A stretch of DNA of 64,000 bases from CAIYWZ01 sp964497925 (lineage in GTDB: Bacteria; Pseudomonadota; Alphaproteobacteria; CAIYWZ01), in NCBI GenBank assembly GCA_964497925.1, contig CAZCFE010000006.1:14807-78806 (forward strand), given 5' to 3'. Shown here piece after piece: positions 42,063-51,823 of the stretch. Within the stretch, counting starts at the first letter, position 1, and the number at the start of each line of letters is the position of its first letter. The notes below the pieces were generated by a model that was not told where the DNA came from, searched no databases, and saw only the letters and a list, made by a program, of their open reading frames with translations. The translations under genes and the position numbers were made by a program.

Positions 42063-42911
42063 ATGATTAAATTATTTTTTGTATTTTTATGTATTCCCTT
42101 TTTCCTGTTCGCGAAAATTATAGACAATAGTGGAACTCCTACAAAATCAATCATTGATATTTTTAAAGTTTTTTCTCCCATTTCAGATCAAGTAAGCCTG
42201 GAAGAATTAAATTCTATAGCGCAGGCTTCTTTTTTAAGAAAGGCGGGTCAAGAAAGATGGGAAGATAAAAGATCCTTTGACGGCATAAATATTCCAAAGC
42301 TTAAGTCTTTATTTCAAGAAATTGGGAGTATTGGCCATATTTTACCAAAATCAAAAGAATATGATTATATTTTAATTAACGGATCTACAATTGGCAACAT
42401 GCGTGAACGTGTGAACACTTTAATTCGTCTAGTGAAAAATCAAAATATTTTAATTTCAAATAAAACCAAGATTGTTTTTTTAACTGGAGAGAGAAGTTTA
42501 ACACCATCAGAACAAGCAGAATCAGGTTTTGACAATGAAAATCAAGGAGCTCTTTGGGTTTGGAAAAATGCCGATCTCCCAGATGCTTTGAAAAAAATAA
42601 ACATTGAATTTATTCTAGGGACTAAGAAGACAGGCGCAATTCGTGCAACGACTCATGATACGGTGGATGCGTGGATGGCAACAAATCCAACTCCTGGAAA
42701 GTGTCTTTCTATATCATCTCAGCCTTTTGTTTATTATCAAGAAATCACTATGAAAAATGCACTTAAATCATCTCCAGAATTTTTCATAGAAGGCGTTGGC
42801 TTTGATTATGATGATGAGAGTTATTTTCAAAATCATATTTCGATTTATTTGGATAATTTAGCGCGAACAATTTATACGCTTGTTCAAATGAATGCAGCAC
42901 CTTTGAAATGA
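42063..42911 (+). CDS. Secreted protein of unknown function, faintly DUF218-like
   Basis: 282 residues. The start at 42063 follows AAAGAGG and gives a clear signal peptide (about 1-17, LFAKI); an upstream ATG at 42033 is inside the terminator region. Visible blocks are YDYILINGSTIGNMRERV, KIVFLTGERSLTPSE, ATTHDTVDAWMA and SISSQPFVYYQ. The order (a nucleotide-like loop, a TGER segment, a T-T..D block and an ISSQPF strand) recalls YdcF/SanA-type DUF218 proteins, but the match is loose. It may be a periplasmic or secreted enzyme. It lies between the nucleotide transporter and the nuo operon. Confidence 0.55.
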   Translation: MIKLFFVFLCIPFFLFAKIIDNSGTPTKSIIDIFKVFSPISDQVSLEELNSIAQASFLRKAGQERWEDKRSFDGINIPKLKSLFQEIGSIGHILPKSKEYDYILINGSTIGNMRERVNTLIRLVKNQNILISNKTKIVFLTGERSLTPSEQAESGFDNENQGALWVWKNADLPDALKKINIEFILGTKKTGAIRATTHDTVDAWMATNPTPGKCLSISSQPFVYYQEITMKNALKSSPEFFIEGVGFDYDDESYFQNHISIYLDNLARTIYTLVQMNAAPLK

Positions 42912-43081
42912 GTAAATTATTAGAGTTTAAAAGGTTTTTAATAATCTTGAAATTTTCTTGACTTGTTATATATTTCAATCCACATAATACATCTTTTTTA
43001 AAAACAGTACGCTATGATTTTTTAAATATCAAAAATTAACCTTTTGTTTACTTTTTTTATTAAAGATGCTTAATTGAATAG

Positions 43082-43110
43082 TTGGAAAAGAAATGCAATT
43101 AGTATACTAT
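43082..43110 (+). promoter_or_regulatory. Candidate promoter of the nuo operon
   Basis: TTGGAA (43082-43087) and TACTAT (43105-43110) are 17 bases apart; a better-looking TATACT overlaps it at 43103. It lies about 38 bases before the nuoA start, in a 236-base spacer that must contain the operon promoter. Confidence 0.35.
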
Positions 43111-43147
43111 TCTTCTTAAAAAAAATAACAATAAAAGGGGCCTGAAA

Positions 43148-43513
43148 TTGGGCGAATCGCTGTTTCAATATTTACCTATTTTGATTTTTGGTGTATTTGC
43201 CTTTGGGTTTGCTTTTGCTCTTGTTTTGATTACATATATCAGGTCTCCTAAAAAACCAGATTTAGAGAAAAACTCAGCTTATGAGTGTGGCTTTACAGCT
43301 TTTGATGACGCAAGACTTCCTTTTGATATCAGATACAGCGTGATAGCATTACTTTTTATTATTTTTGATATTGAAATTATTTTTTTATTTCCATGGGCGG
43401 TTTATCTTGGTGATTTAGGATGGAGTGGATTTTATTCTATGATGGCCTTTCTTTCGATTTTAGTCGTGGGTTTTGTATATGAATGGAAGAAGGGGACTTT
43501 AGAATGGAAATAA
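43148..43513 (+). CDS. nuoA: NADH-quinone oxidoreductase subunit A
   Basis: 121 residues, three membrane helices. The loop KNSAYECGFTAFDDARLPFDIRY with its conserved Cys is typical of NuoA. The start codon is TTG, with AAAGGGG 7 bases upstream. NuoA is a membrane-arm subunit near the quinone site. First gene of the fourteen-gene complex I operon. Confidence 0.95.
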   Translation: MGESLFQYLPILIFGVFAFGFAFALVLITYIRSPKKPDLEKNSAYECGFTAFDDARLPFDIRYSVIALLFIIFDIEIIFLFPWAVYLGDLGWSGFYSMMAFLSILVVGFVYEWKKGTLEWK

Positions 43514-44013
43514 ATCATGATTCTCTTTTGAAGGATTACGCGCAAGAAGCTCAGCAACAAGGTTTTGTAATGGCAAAATTGGATGATTTGGTTCATTGGG
43601 CTCAAGGCAATTCCATTTGGCCTATGTCGTTTGGCCTTGCTTGTTGTGGTGTTGAAATGATGCACACAGCGGTTTCAAGATATGACTTAGATCGATACGG
43701 TATGTTTTTTAGACCCAGCCCACGTCAATCAGATTTGATGATTATCGCAGGGACCTTAACTAATAAAATGGCAGCTGCCTTACGTAAAGTATACGATCAA
43801 ATGCCAGAGCCAAGATATGTGATTTCTATGGGGTCATGCGCTAATGCAGGTGGGTATTATCATTTTTCATACTCAGTTGTTAGGGGGTGTGATCGAATAG
43901 TTCCTGTTGATGTATATGTTCCAGGATGCCCTCCTACAGCAGAAGCTCTGTTATACGGCATCTTGCTACTCAAGAAAAAAATCATCAGAGGGCTTTGCAC
44001 GGTGAAAAGATGA
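43504..44013 (+). CDS. nuoB: NADH-quinone oxidoreductase subunit B
   Basis: 169 residues. It binds cluster N2 through the double Cys in ACCGVEMM plus Cys in SMGSCA and PGCPP. The start at 43504 has AAGGGG upstream; an in-frame ATG at 43483 lies deeper in nuoA and is less likely. It overlaps nuoA by 10 bases. Confidence 0.96.
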   Translation: MEINHDSLLKDYAQEAQQQGFVMAKLDDLVHWAQGNSIWPMSFGLACCGVEMMHTAVSRYDLDRYGMFFRPSPRQSDLMIIAGTLTNKMAAALRKVYDQMPEPRYVISMGSCANAGGYYHFSYSVVRGCDRIVPVDVYVPGCPPTAEALLYGILLLKKKIIRGLCTVKR

Positions 44014-44588
44014 TGGGTTCAGATCATATTTATAAAATTATATCATCTGCGTTTTCTGATGAAGGATTGGATATCTTTTGGGATAAAAAGATCTTAAAAA
44101 TCTTATGTTCTCTGGGAGATTTAAGCCATGTTCTAGCCTTTCTAAAAGATCATCCAGATTGTGCTTTTCATCAATTAATCGATATTGTGGGAATTGATTT
44201 TTATCCAAAATCGCCTAGATTTGAAGTGGTGTATCATTTACTGAGCATGTATCATAACTGCCGCGCTCAAGTTAAAATTACTTGTGAAGAAGGTGATGCT
44301 ATAGACAGTATGTTGCCTTTTTTTATGAATGCAGGCTGGTATGAGCGTGAAATTTTTGATATGTATGGCGTTGTCTTTAAGGATCACCCAGATCTGCGTC
44401 GTATTTTAACAGATTATGATTTTCAGGGACATCCATTGCGAAAAGATTTTCCATTATTTGGCCACACGCAAGTAAAGTATGATGAGATTTCAAGATCAAT
44501 TGTATATGAGCCTGTAAATTTACCTCAAATGTTTCGTGAATTTGATTTTGAAAGTGACTGGAAGGGGGTTAAGTATGACGACAAATAG
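44010..44588 (+). CDS. nuoC: NADH-quinone oxidoreductase subunit C
   Basis: 192 residues. The 30-kDa subunit signature ERE-IFDMYGVVF.DHPDLRRILTDYDF.GHPLRKDFP is clear. The ATGATG start overlaps the nuoB stop; a longer open frame back to 43926 runs over nuoB and is rejected. It is the peripheral-arm subunit next to NuoD. Confidence 0.95.
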   Translation: MMGSDHIYKIISSAFSDEGLDIFWDKKILKILCSLGDLSHVLAFLKDHPDCAFHQLIDIVGIDFYPKSPRFEVVYHLLSMYHNCRAQVKITCEEGDAIDSMLPFFMNAGWYEREIFDMYGVVFKDHPDLRRILTDYDFQGHPLRKDFPLFGHTQVKYDEISRSIVYEPVNLPQMFREFDFESDWKGVKYDDK

Positions 44589-45756
44589 TTCTGCTAAAAA
44601 GTTTACTATTAATTTTGGTCCTCAACATCCAGCAGCTCATGGAGTTTTAAGATTGATTCTTGATTTGGACGGAGAGGTGGTGGAAAGGGTTGATCCCCAT
44701 ATCGGTCTTTTGCACAGAGGAACTGAAAAACTGTTAGAACATAAAACATACACCCAAGGGCTACCTTATTTTGATCGCTTGGACTATGTATCCCCAATGT
44801 CTCAAGAACATGCTTTTGTTTTGGCAACTGAAGAATTGATGGGAATAATGCCTCCGTTGCGTGCGCAGTATATCCGTGTTCTTTTTTGTGAAATGACACG
44901 TATTTTAAATCATCTTTTAAACGTAACAACTTTCGCGATGGATGTTGGGGCAATCACCCCGATATTATGGGGCTTTGAAGCACGTGAAGTGTTGTTGGGG
45001 TTTTATGAACGTGTGAGTGGAGCAAGATTTCATGCCGCATATTTCAGGGTTGGGGGCGTTCAGCAAGATTTGCCAGAGGGTTTCTTGAGAGATTTAGAAG
45101 AATACTTCCCATCCCTTGAAAAAACAATACGTGATCTTGATCACTTGTTGACTAATAATAGAATATTCAAGCAAAGAACGATTGATATTGGAGTCATTTC
45201 ACATCAAGATGCTCTATCGTATGGATTAACTGGGCCGATTTTACGCGCATCTGGAATTCCATGGGATTTGCGTAAAGCTCAGCCTTATGAAATTTATGAT
45301 CAATTAGAGTTTGATATTCCCATAGGGAACCATGGAGATTGCTATAGCCGTTATCTGGTGCGCCTAGAAGAAATGTATCAAAGCTTAAAGTTGATGCGCC
45401 AATGTATCAGAAAAATGCCACAAGGTGATATAATTGTTGATGATTTACATGTGCATCCTCCAAAAAGGGGTGAAATAAAAGAGTCCATGGAAGCACTTAT
45501 CCATCACTTCAAATTTTTTACTCATGGGTTTGATGTGCCAAAAGGGGAATGTTATAAAGCTGTTGAATCTCCCAAAGGAGAATTTGGTGTTCATTTGGTT
45601 TCTGATGGATCTAATAAGCCATATCGATGCAAAATCAGATCAACAGGCTTTGCTGCTTTGCAAGCGCTTGAAAAAATGTCCAAAGGGCATCTTTTAGGGG
45701 ATTTAAGCGCCATTATAGGGTCCTTAGATATTGTTTTTGGGGAGGTTGATAGATGA
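44575..45756 (+). CDS. nuoD: NADH-quinone oxidoreductase subunit D
   Basis: 393 residues. NFGPQHPAAHG at the start, the quinone-site LLHRGTEKL and LPYFDRLDYVSPM segments, and the SGARFHAAYFRVGG motif. The start at 44575 has AAGGGGG upstream. With NuoB it forms the quinone pocket. It overlaps the nuoC end by 14 bases. Confidence 0.96.
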   Translation: MTTNSSAKKFTINFGPQHPAAHGVLRLILDLDGEVVERVDPHIGLLHRGTEKLLEHKTYTQGLPYFDRLDYVSPMSQEHAFVLATEELMGIMPPLRAQYIRVLFCEMTRILNHLLNVTTFAMDVGAITPILWGFEAREVLLGFYERVSGARFHAAYFRVGGVQQDLPEGFLRDLEEYFPSLEKTIRDLDHLLTNNRIFKQRTIDIGVISHQDALSYGLTGPILRASGIPWDLRKAQPYEIYDQLEFDIPIGNHGDCYSRYLVRLEEMYQSLKLMRQCIRKMPQGDIIVDDLHVHPPKRGEIKESMEALIHHFKFFTHGFDVPKGECYKAVESPKGEFGVHLVSDGSNKPYRCKIRSTGFAALQALEKMSKGHLLGDLSAIIGSLDIVFGEVDR

Positions 45757-46274
45757 GCTATGAGCTTTTAGATACAGATCCAAAATTTGCATTTTGTGAG
45801 AACAGTTTAGATGTTATCGAAAATATTCTAAAAAAATATCCAAATGATCACAAACAGAGTGCTGTTTTACCTCTTTTAGAAATGGGGCAAAGGCAAAATG
45901 AAGGTTGGATTTCAAAATCAGTGATTGAAGAGGTTGCGAGTAAGCTTGAAATGCCATTTATGCGTGTTTATGAGGTGGTGACTTTTTATTCTATGTTTAA
46001 TTTAAAACCAGTGGGTAAATATTTGATGCAATTTTGCAGAACAACTCCTTGTTGGCTAAGAGGAGCTGAGACTGTGGAACATGCGTGTAAAAAATACCTT
46101 GGTATAGATATGAATGAAACAACACAAGATGGGATGTTTACGCTTAAGCAAGTTGAGTGTTTGGGCGCTTGTGTGAATGCGCCCGTGGTTCAAATTAATG
46201 ATGATTATCATGAAGATCTGGATGAAAAATCCATTATAGCTCTTATTGATAAATTAAGAGGGAATCATGATTGA
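45753..46274 (+). CDS. nuoE: NADH-quinone oxidoreductase subunit E
   Basis: 173 residues. The 24-kDa subunit with four [2Fe-2S] cysteines: CRTTPCWLRG and, further on, VECLGACVNAP. It belongs to the NADH-input module. It overlaps nuoD by 4 bases and nuoF by 8. Confidence 0.95.
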   Translation: MSYELLDTDPKFAFCENSLDVIENILKKYPNDHKQSAVLPLLEMGQRQNEGWISKSVIEEVASKLEMPFMRVYEVVTFYSMFNLKPVGKYLMQFCRTTPCWLRGAETVEHACKKYLGIDMNETTQDGMFTLKQVECLGACVNAPVVQINDDYHEDLDEKSIIALIDKLRGNHD

Positions 46275-47526
46275 AATTCATGATCGTATTTTTACAAATT
46301 TGCATGGTCAAGAGCCTTGGGATTTAAAGCACGCGAAAAAACGTGGAGATTGGAATAGAACATCTTCTCTTTTAAAATGTGATCCTCATTCTATTGTTGA
46401 TGAAATTAAAGCTTCAGGACTTCGAGGAAGGGGAGGCGCAGGGTTTTCAACTGGCATGAAGTGGTCTTTTATTCGATGCGATGACGGTCGTCCACATTAC
46501 TTGATTATTAATGCTGATGAAAGCGAACCAGGGACTTGTAAAGACCGTGATATTTTAAGATCAGAACCGCATAAACTGATAGAAGGCGCTTTGATTGCTG
46601 GTTTTGCAATTGGTGCGCATATAGCATATATCTATGTTCGGGGTGAATACCATAAAGAAGCAGAAATCTTACAAAAAGCAATTGATGAGGCATATGAGGC
46701 TAAACTTTTAGGAAGAAACGCAGCAAAATCAGGATGGGATTTTGATTTATATGTGCATAAGGGTGCGGGTGCGTATATTTGTGGGGAAGAGTCAGCTCTT
46801 CTTGAAAGTCTAGAAGGAAAAAAAGGGCAGCCCAGATTAAAACCTCCATTTCCAGCTCAAAAGGGATTATATGGATGCCCTACAATTATCAATAATGTTG
46901 AAACAATAGCCGTTGTTCCTACTATTTTACGCAAAGGTAGTTCTTGGTTTTTTGGACTTGGCCGTCCTAACAATTCAGGATCTAAGATTTTTTGTATTTC
47001 AGGGCATGTTCAAAAACCATGCACAGTCGAAGAAGAAATGGGAATTCCTTTAAAGGATTTGATTGAAAAATACGCAGGTGGAGTGATTGGAGGATGGGAT
47101 AATTTGCTGGCAGTTATTCCCGGAGGTTCTTCAGTTCCATTGCTCCCAAAGTCTATTTGTGATACAGTTCTGATGGATTTTGATTCTTTAAAAGCGGTGC
47201 AATCTGGGCTTGGAACAGCCGGCGTAATTGTGATGAATAAATCAACTGATATTGTCCAAGCAATTGCAAAGCTTTCAAGGTTTTACGCCCATGAAAGCTG
47301 TGGTCAATGTTCTCCTTGCAGGGAAGGCACTGGATGGATGTGGCGAATTATAGAAAAGCTAGCCAAAGGAGAAGGAAAAATATCGGATATTGATTTGCTG
47401 CTCAATGTTTCTTATGAGATTGAAGGACATACTATTTGTGCTTTGGGCGATGCCGCGGCATGGCCTGTTCAGGGTTTAATTCGTCATTTTAGATCTGAAA
47501 TTGAAAAGAGGCAAGCCAATGGTTAA
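46267..47526 (+). CDS. nuoF: NADH-quinone oxidoreductase subunit F
   Basis: 419 residues. NADH/FMN-binding GLRGRGGAGFSTGMKW and the glycine-rich GAGAYICGEESALL; the [4Fe-4S] N3 cysteines lie in ESCGQCSPCREG plus a later Cys in HTICALGD. It takes electrons from NADH. Confidence 0.96.
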   Translation: MIEIHDRIFTNLHGQEPWDLKHAKKRGDWNRTSSLLKCDPHSIVDEIKASGLRGRGGAGFSTGMKWSFIRCDDGRPHYLIINADESEPGTCKDRDILRSEPHKLIEGALIAGFAIGAHIAYIYVRGEYHKEAEILQKAIDEAYEAKLLGRNAAKSGWDFDLYVHKGAGAYICGEESALLESLEGKKGQPRLKPPFPAQKGLYGCPTIINNVETIAVVPTILRKGSSWFFGLGRPNNSGSKIFCISGHVQKPCTVEEEMGIPLKDLIEKYAGGVIGGWDNLLAVIPGGSSVPLLPKSICDTVLMDFDSLKAVQSGLGTAGVIVMNKSTDIVQAIAKLSRFYAHESCGQCSPCREGTGWMWRIIEKLAKGEGKISDIDLLLNVSYEIEGHTICALGDAAAWPVQGLIRHFRSEIEKRQANG

Positions 47527-49453
47527 AGTTAATGTTGTCATTGATGGTATTTGTGTACAAGCAGAATCAGGAACAACAGTTCTTCAGGCTTGCAGGGAGC
47601 TTGATGTTCAGATCCCTGTGTTTTGTTATCATAAAGAACTGAGCATTGCGGGAAATTGCAGAATGTGTCTTGTTGAGCAAGAAAAATCTCCAAAGCCGGT
47701 TGCAAGCTGTGCCACAGTTGTTTCAGAGGGAATGGTTATTCATACCAATAGCCCAATGGTGAAAAAAGCAAGGGAAGGGGCACTTGAATTTTTATTAATC
47801 AATCACCCATTAGATTGCCCAGTTTGCGATCAAGGAGGAGAGTGTGATCTGCAAGATATTACCCGCGGGTATGCAAGACAACAGTCAAGATTTGATGAAC
47901 AGAAACGGATTGTTGAGGATAAAGATTTTGGTCCTATCATTAAAACAGTGCTCACGCGCTGTATTCACTGCACAAGATGTGTCCGCTTTGCTACAGAGAT
48001 CGCAGGAATTCCAGAAATGGGTGCCCTTGGAAGAGGAGAGCATATGGAAATTGCAAGCGTCATCGAAGGAACGATGTCCTCTGAATTTTCAGGAAATGTG
48101 ATTGATTTATGCCCTGTGGGTGCATTAACTTTTAAGCCATATGAATTTAAAGCACGCAGTTGGGAACTTAAATCCGTAGACTCAATCGATATTAGCGATG
48201 CAGTTGGTGCTCATATTCGTATTGATTCAAGAGATGAAGAAATTATGAGAATTTTGCCAAGATCTTGCGATCAAATCAATGGAGAGTGGATTACAGACAA
48301 AACCAGATTGCTATATGAAGGTCTTAAAGTTCAACGTTTAGATCGACCTTATATTCGAATTAATGGAAAATTGCAGGCAGCAGAGTGGGTGGATGCATTA
48401 GAGTTTATTGCTCAAAAAATAAAATCAATAGAGCCCCATAAAATAGCCGGACTTGTTGGTGATTTAGCGGATGCAGAGAGTATGTTTGCGATGCGTGAGC
48501 TTTGGAAAAATCTATCTATAACTCATTTGGACGCGCGATTAGATGGTGAAAAAATATCTGATATTTCAAGAAATTTTTACACATTCAACGAATCTTTCTC
48601 AGATATTGAAAATGCAAAAAACATCTTAATCATTGGAGCTAACCCCAGATATGAAGCGCCAATCTTGAATTTACGTCTTCGCAGTGCATATCGCACAGGT
48701 CATGCAAAAATTTTCGTTATCGGGGATGAGGTCGATTTAACTTACCCTTATACTTATTTAGGCAATACTCTTAAAGATATTGAAAAATTTAAAAATTTCA
48801 CTGTGATTTTAGGATCTCAAATGCTTTGTCGATCTGATATTTATTCCATACTTGGGTCATTTGAGAAAGTAAACGTTTTGCATAAATACGCCTCACGTAT
48901 CGGTGCTCTGGATTTAAAAATATTTTGCGATTTAGGCGGTGAAGGCATTATTCAAGCTGCAAATAATGATCAACTTGATATGTTATATTTATTAGGAGTG
49001 GACGATGATCGTATTGTACCTTCTCCCAAAACATTTGTTGTGTATCAAGGGCATCATGGCGAAAAAGGAGCAAAGATTGCAGATGTTGTGCTTCCAGGGC
49101 TTAGCTTTGCAGAAAAAAGTGGAACTTATATTAACCTTGAAGGGAGAGTTCAGCAAACCCTTCCTGCTGTGAGTTCTCAAGGTTGTGCAAAAGAAGATTG
49201 GAAAATTTTTAGAGCCTTATCAGGAGTGTTGGGAAATCCTTTGCCATTTAATACACTTGAAGAAGTAAGGTCAAATATGTATGTGGTATTGGAGGAGAAA
49301 AAATATCAATTGCGAACTGTTCTAGAGAAAACAGATTTCAATTCTGAGTTGGTATCTTGTGCTAAAGGCGATTTTTATAAAACAGATGTCATTTCTCGTC
49401 ATAGCGTTACTTTGCAAAAAGTATCTAAATTTGGGAAAGGAAAAATATCATGA
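47519..49453 (+). CDS. nuoG: NADH-quinone oxidoreductase subunit G
   Basis: 644 residues. N-terminal ferredoxin-like domain (CYHKELSIAGNCRMCLVE), the His-Cys motif in HPLDCPVCDQGGECDLQD, two further clusters (CIHCTRCVRF) and a reduced molybdopterin-type domain. The start at 47519 has AGAGG upstream and overlaps nuoF by 8 bases. Confidence 0.95.
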   Translation: MVKVNVVIDGICVQAESGTTVLQACRELDVQIPVFCYHKELSIAGNCRMCLVEQEKSPKPVASCATVVSEGMVIHTNSPMVKKAREGALEFLLINHPLDCPVCDQGGECDLQDITRGYARQQSRFDEQKRIVEDKDFGPIIKTVLTRCIHCTRCVRFATEIAGIPEMGALGRGEHMEIASVIEGTMSSEFSGNVIDLCPVGALTFKPYEFKARSWELKSVDSIDISDAVGAHIRIDSRDEEIMRILPRSCDQINGEWITDKTRLLYEGLKVQRLDRPYIRINGKLQAAEWVDALEFIAQKIKSIEPHKIAGLVGDLADAESMFAMRELWKNLSITHLDARLDGEKISDISRNFYTFNESFSDIENAKNILIIGANPRYEAPILNLRLRSAYRTGHAKIFVIGDEVDLTYPYTYLGNTLKDIEKFKNFTVILGSQMLCRSDIYSILGSFEKVNVLHKYASRIGALDLKIFCDLGGEGIIQAANNDQLDMLYLLGVDDDRIVPSPKTFVVYQGHHGEKGAKIADVVLPGLSFAEKSGTYINLEGRVQQTLPAVSSQGCAKEDWKIFRALSGVLGNPLPFNTLEEVRSNMYVVLEEKKYQLRTVLEKTDFNSELVSCAKGDFYKTDVISRHSVTLQKVSKFGKGKIS

Positions 49454-50427
49454 ATATTTTAATTACCTCATTACAGATTCTTTTTGTGATTATTGCATTA
49501 GTTTTAATGGTTGCTTATCTGGTGTACTTTGAACGCAAAGTGATTGGTTTTATGCAATTGCGACAAGGGCCTAACACTGTGGGACCATTTGGATTATTAC
49601 AGCCTATCGCAGATGCAGTTAAGGCTTTGCACAAAGAAATCATTATTCCAATTAAAGCTAATAAGTTTTTATTTTTGCTTGCGCCATTATTAACTTTTTC
49701 TTTTTCTCTTATGGCATGGGCTGTTGTTCCTGTTGGATTTGGGAAAGCTTTTGTAGATTTAAATGTGGGGGTTCTTTATATTTTTGCGATCTCATCACTT
49801 AATGTCTATGGAATTATGATTGCAGGTTGGGCAAGTAATTCAAAATATGCTTTTTTGGGCGCGCTACGATCCTGTTCTCAAATGATTTCATATGAAGTTT
49901 CAATTGGATTGATTATTATGTCTGTTTTGATTTCATCTGGATCCATGAATCTTTATGACATTGTGATATCACAAACAAAAATGTGGTATGTGATTCCTCA
50001 TTTCCCAATGTTTATTCTTTTTTTGATTTCTATTTTAGCCGAAACAAACAGGACCCCTTTTGACCTTCCAGAGGCAGAGGCTGAACTTGCTGGTGGGTAT
50101 AATGTTGAATATTCTTCTTTCCCATTTGCTTTATTTATGCTTGGTGAATATGCAAATGTAATTCTAATGTCAGCAATTACGACGCTTTTATTTTTAGGGG
50201 GGTGGCTTCCTATTGTAGAAGGTGTAGTACATCCTTTTATTTGGTTTTCTTTAAAAACTTGCTGTATTATTTTTATTTTTATTTGGATCAGGGCAACCCT
50301 GCCAAGGTATCGATATGATCAATTAATGCGGATTGGTTGGAAAGTTTTTCTGCCTTTAAGTTTTGGTTGGCTTGTCTTAACTGCATTTGTGTCGTTGTAT
50401 TTTAAATTGGCGGTGCCTCATGTTTAA
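49450..50427 (+). CDS. nuoH: NADH-quinone oxidoreductase subunit H
   Basis: 325 residues, eight membrane helices. Signatures YFERKVIGFMQLRQGPN near the start and AETNRTPFDLPEAEAELAGG in the central loop at the quinone entry. It overlaps nuoG by 4 bases and nuoI by 8. Confidence 0.96.
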   Translation: MNILITSLQILFVIIALVLMVAYLVYFERKVIGFMQLRQGPNTVGPFGLLQPIADAVKALHKEIIIPIKANKFLFLLAPLLTFSFSLMAWAVVPVGFGKAFVDLNVGVLYIFAISSLNVYGIMIAGWASNSKYAFLGALRSCSQMISYEVSIGLIIMSVLISSGSMNLYDIVISQTKMWYVIPHFPMFILFLISILAETNRTPFDLPEAEAELAGGYNVEYSSFPFALFMLGEYANVILMSAITTLLFLGGWLPIVEGVVHPFIWFSLKTCCIIFIFIWIRATLPRYRYDQLMRIGWKVFLPLSFGWLVLTAFVSLYFKLAVPHV

Positions 50428-50917
50428 ATCAAAATATTTGTTTAATAAGATCAAGCATATCTTTCTTTATGATATATTAAGCGGCCTTCTTATGACATTG
50501 CGATATTTTTTCAAACCAAAAGTGACATTGAATTATCCATTTGAAAAGAATGAGTTAAGCCCAAGATTTCGAGGTGAACATGCTTTGCGTCGTTATGAGA
50601 ATGGGGAAGAAAGATGTATTGCATGTAAATTATGTGAAGCAATATGCCCAGCTCAAGCAATTACGATTGTGTCTCAAGCAAGGGAAGATGGTTCTCGTAA
50701 GGCCATAAGATATGATATTGATATGACCAAGTGTATTTATTGTGGACTTTGTCAGCAGGCGTGTCCAGTGGACGCAATTGTGCAAGGACCTAATTATGAA
50801 TTTGCAACATATACAAAAGAAGAATTGATTTACACGAAAGAAAAATTACTTGAAAATGGAGATAGATTTGAAGAAATTATATCATCCAATTTAAAGAAAA
50901 ATGAGAAGTATACATGA
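50420..50917 (+). CDS. nuoI: NADH-quinone oxidoreductase subunit I
   Basis: 165 residues. Two [4Fe-4S] motifs, CIACKLCEAICP and CIYCGLCQQACP, and the RGEHALRRYENGEERC leader of the family. The start at 50420 is preferred over an in-frame one at 50387, which is inside nuoH. Confidence 0.95.
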   Translation: MFKSKYLFNKIKHIFLYDILSGLLMTLRYFFKPKVTLNYPFEKNELSPRFRGEHALRRYENGEERCIACKLCEAICPAQAITIVSQAREDGSRKAIRYDIDMTKCIYCGLCQQACPVDAIVQGPNYEFATYTKEELIYTKEKLLENGDRFEEIISSNLKKNEKYT

Positions 50918-50918
50918 A

Positions 50919-51518
50919 ATGATAGAGCAATTTGTTTTTTATTCTTTTAGTTTATTGATTCTTTGTGCGGGACTTGCTGTGGCATCGTTTAAGGATCCAA
51001 TTTATAACGTGTTATCATTAGTGGTGGCGTTTATAGGGGCAGCAGGTCTTTATTTGCTTTTAAATGCACAGTTCCTTTCTATGGTGTTAATTACGGTTTA
51101 TGTGGGGGCTGTTGCTGTGTTTTTTATGTTTGTTGTGATGACGCTTGAAGGAGTTTGGCATCAAAATACGAAAAAAATCTCACCTAGAAAAAAAGTTTTT
51201 GCTATTATTTTGGGAGTTATTTTTTCTATAGAAATTATTTTTATTCTTGTGAGAAGTTTTAAATTTTCAATAATTAAAAAGCATCATGAATTAACATTGA
51301 AAGATTTATCAATTTCTATTTTTCAAGATAATTATCATCTTTTAATTATTACTGGAGTGATTTTATTGATTGCTATGGTTGGCGCTATTTTAATTACGAA
51401 AAATACTTTTACCTTTCATGAGAAAATGAAAAAGCAAAATGTTTCAGATCAAAATGAGAAGAATAGAAGTGATTGCGTGAAATTGGTGAAAGTAGAATTT
51501 GGAAAGGGTCTTAAATGA
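50919..51518 (+). CDS. nuoJ: NADH-quinone oxidoreductase subunit J
   Basis: 199 residues, five membrane helices, with the YVGAVAVFFMFVVMT stretch of NuoJ. The start at 50919 falls just after the nuoI stop; an in-frame ATG at 50901 overlaps nuoI and cannot be excluded. The C-terminus carries a Lys/Asn-rich extension. Confidence 0.92.
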   Translation: MIEQFVFYSFSLLILCAGLAVASFKDPIYNVLSLVVAFIGAAGLYLLLNAQFLSMVLITVYVGAVAVFFMFVVMTLEGVWHQNTKKISPRKKVFAIILGVIFSIEIIFILVRSFKFSIIKKHHELTLKDLSISIFQDNYHLLIITGVILLIAMVGAILITKNTFTFHEKMKKQNVSDQNEKNRSDCVKLVKVEFGKGLK

Positions 51519-51820
51519 TCAACATGATGCACTTTATAGGGCTTGCAGTTCTTTTATTCTCGATTGGAATTGTTGGCGTGATTATTAATACTCATAATAT
51601 TATAGTGATGCTGCTTTGCGCTGAGTTAATGTTGCTTGCTGCAAATATCCTTTTTGTGGGTTTTTCTTTTTTTGAGAACCATATAGATGGACAGCTGTTT
51701 TCTATCTTTTTGCTTGCTATTGGTGCTGCTGAAATTGCTATTGGGCTTTCGATAGTTCTTTTCTATTTTAAAGAAAAAGGAACGATTTCGATTCACCAAG
51801 ATGACCAAATGAAGGGATGA
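51515..51820 (+). CDS. nuoK: NADH-quinone oxidoreductase subunit K
   Basis: 101 residues, three helices. The buried glutamates of NuoK are in LLCAELMLLAANI and GAAEIAIGLS. It overlaps nuoJ by 4 bases. Part of the proton-pumping membrane arm. Confidence 0.94.
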   Translation: MINMMHFIGLAVLLFSIGIVGVIINTHNIIVMLLCAELMLLAANILFVGFSFFENHIDGQLFSIFLLAIGAAEIAIGLSIVLFYFKEKGTISIHQDDQMKG

Positions 51821-51823
51821 CTC

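Noticed and set aside
43926..44009. Longer N-terminus for nuoC starting at 43926
   Set aside because: It lies wholly in nuoB, lacks similarity to the NuoC family, and the ATGATG at the nuoB stop fits coupled translation.
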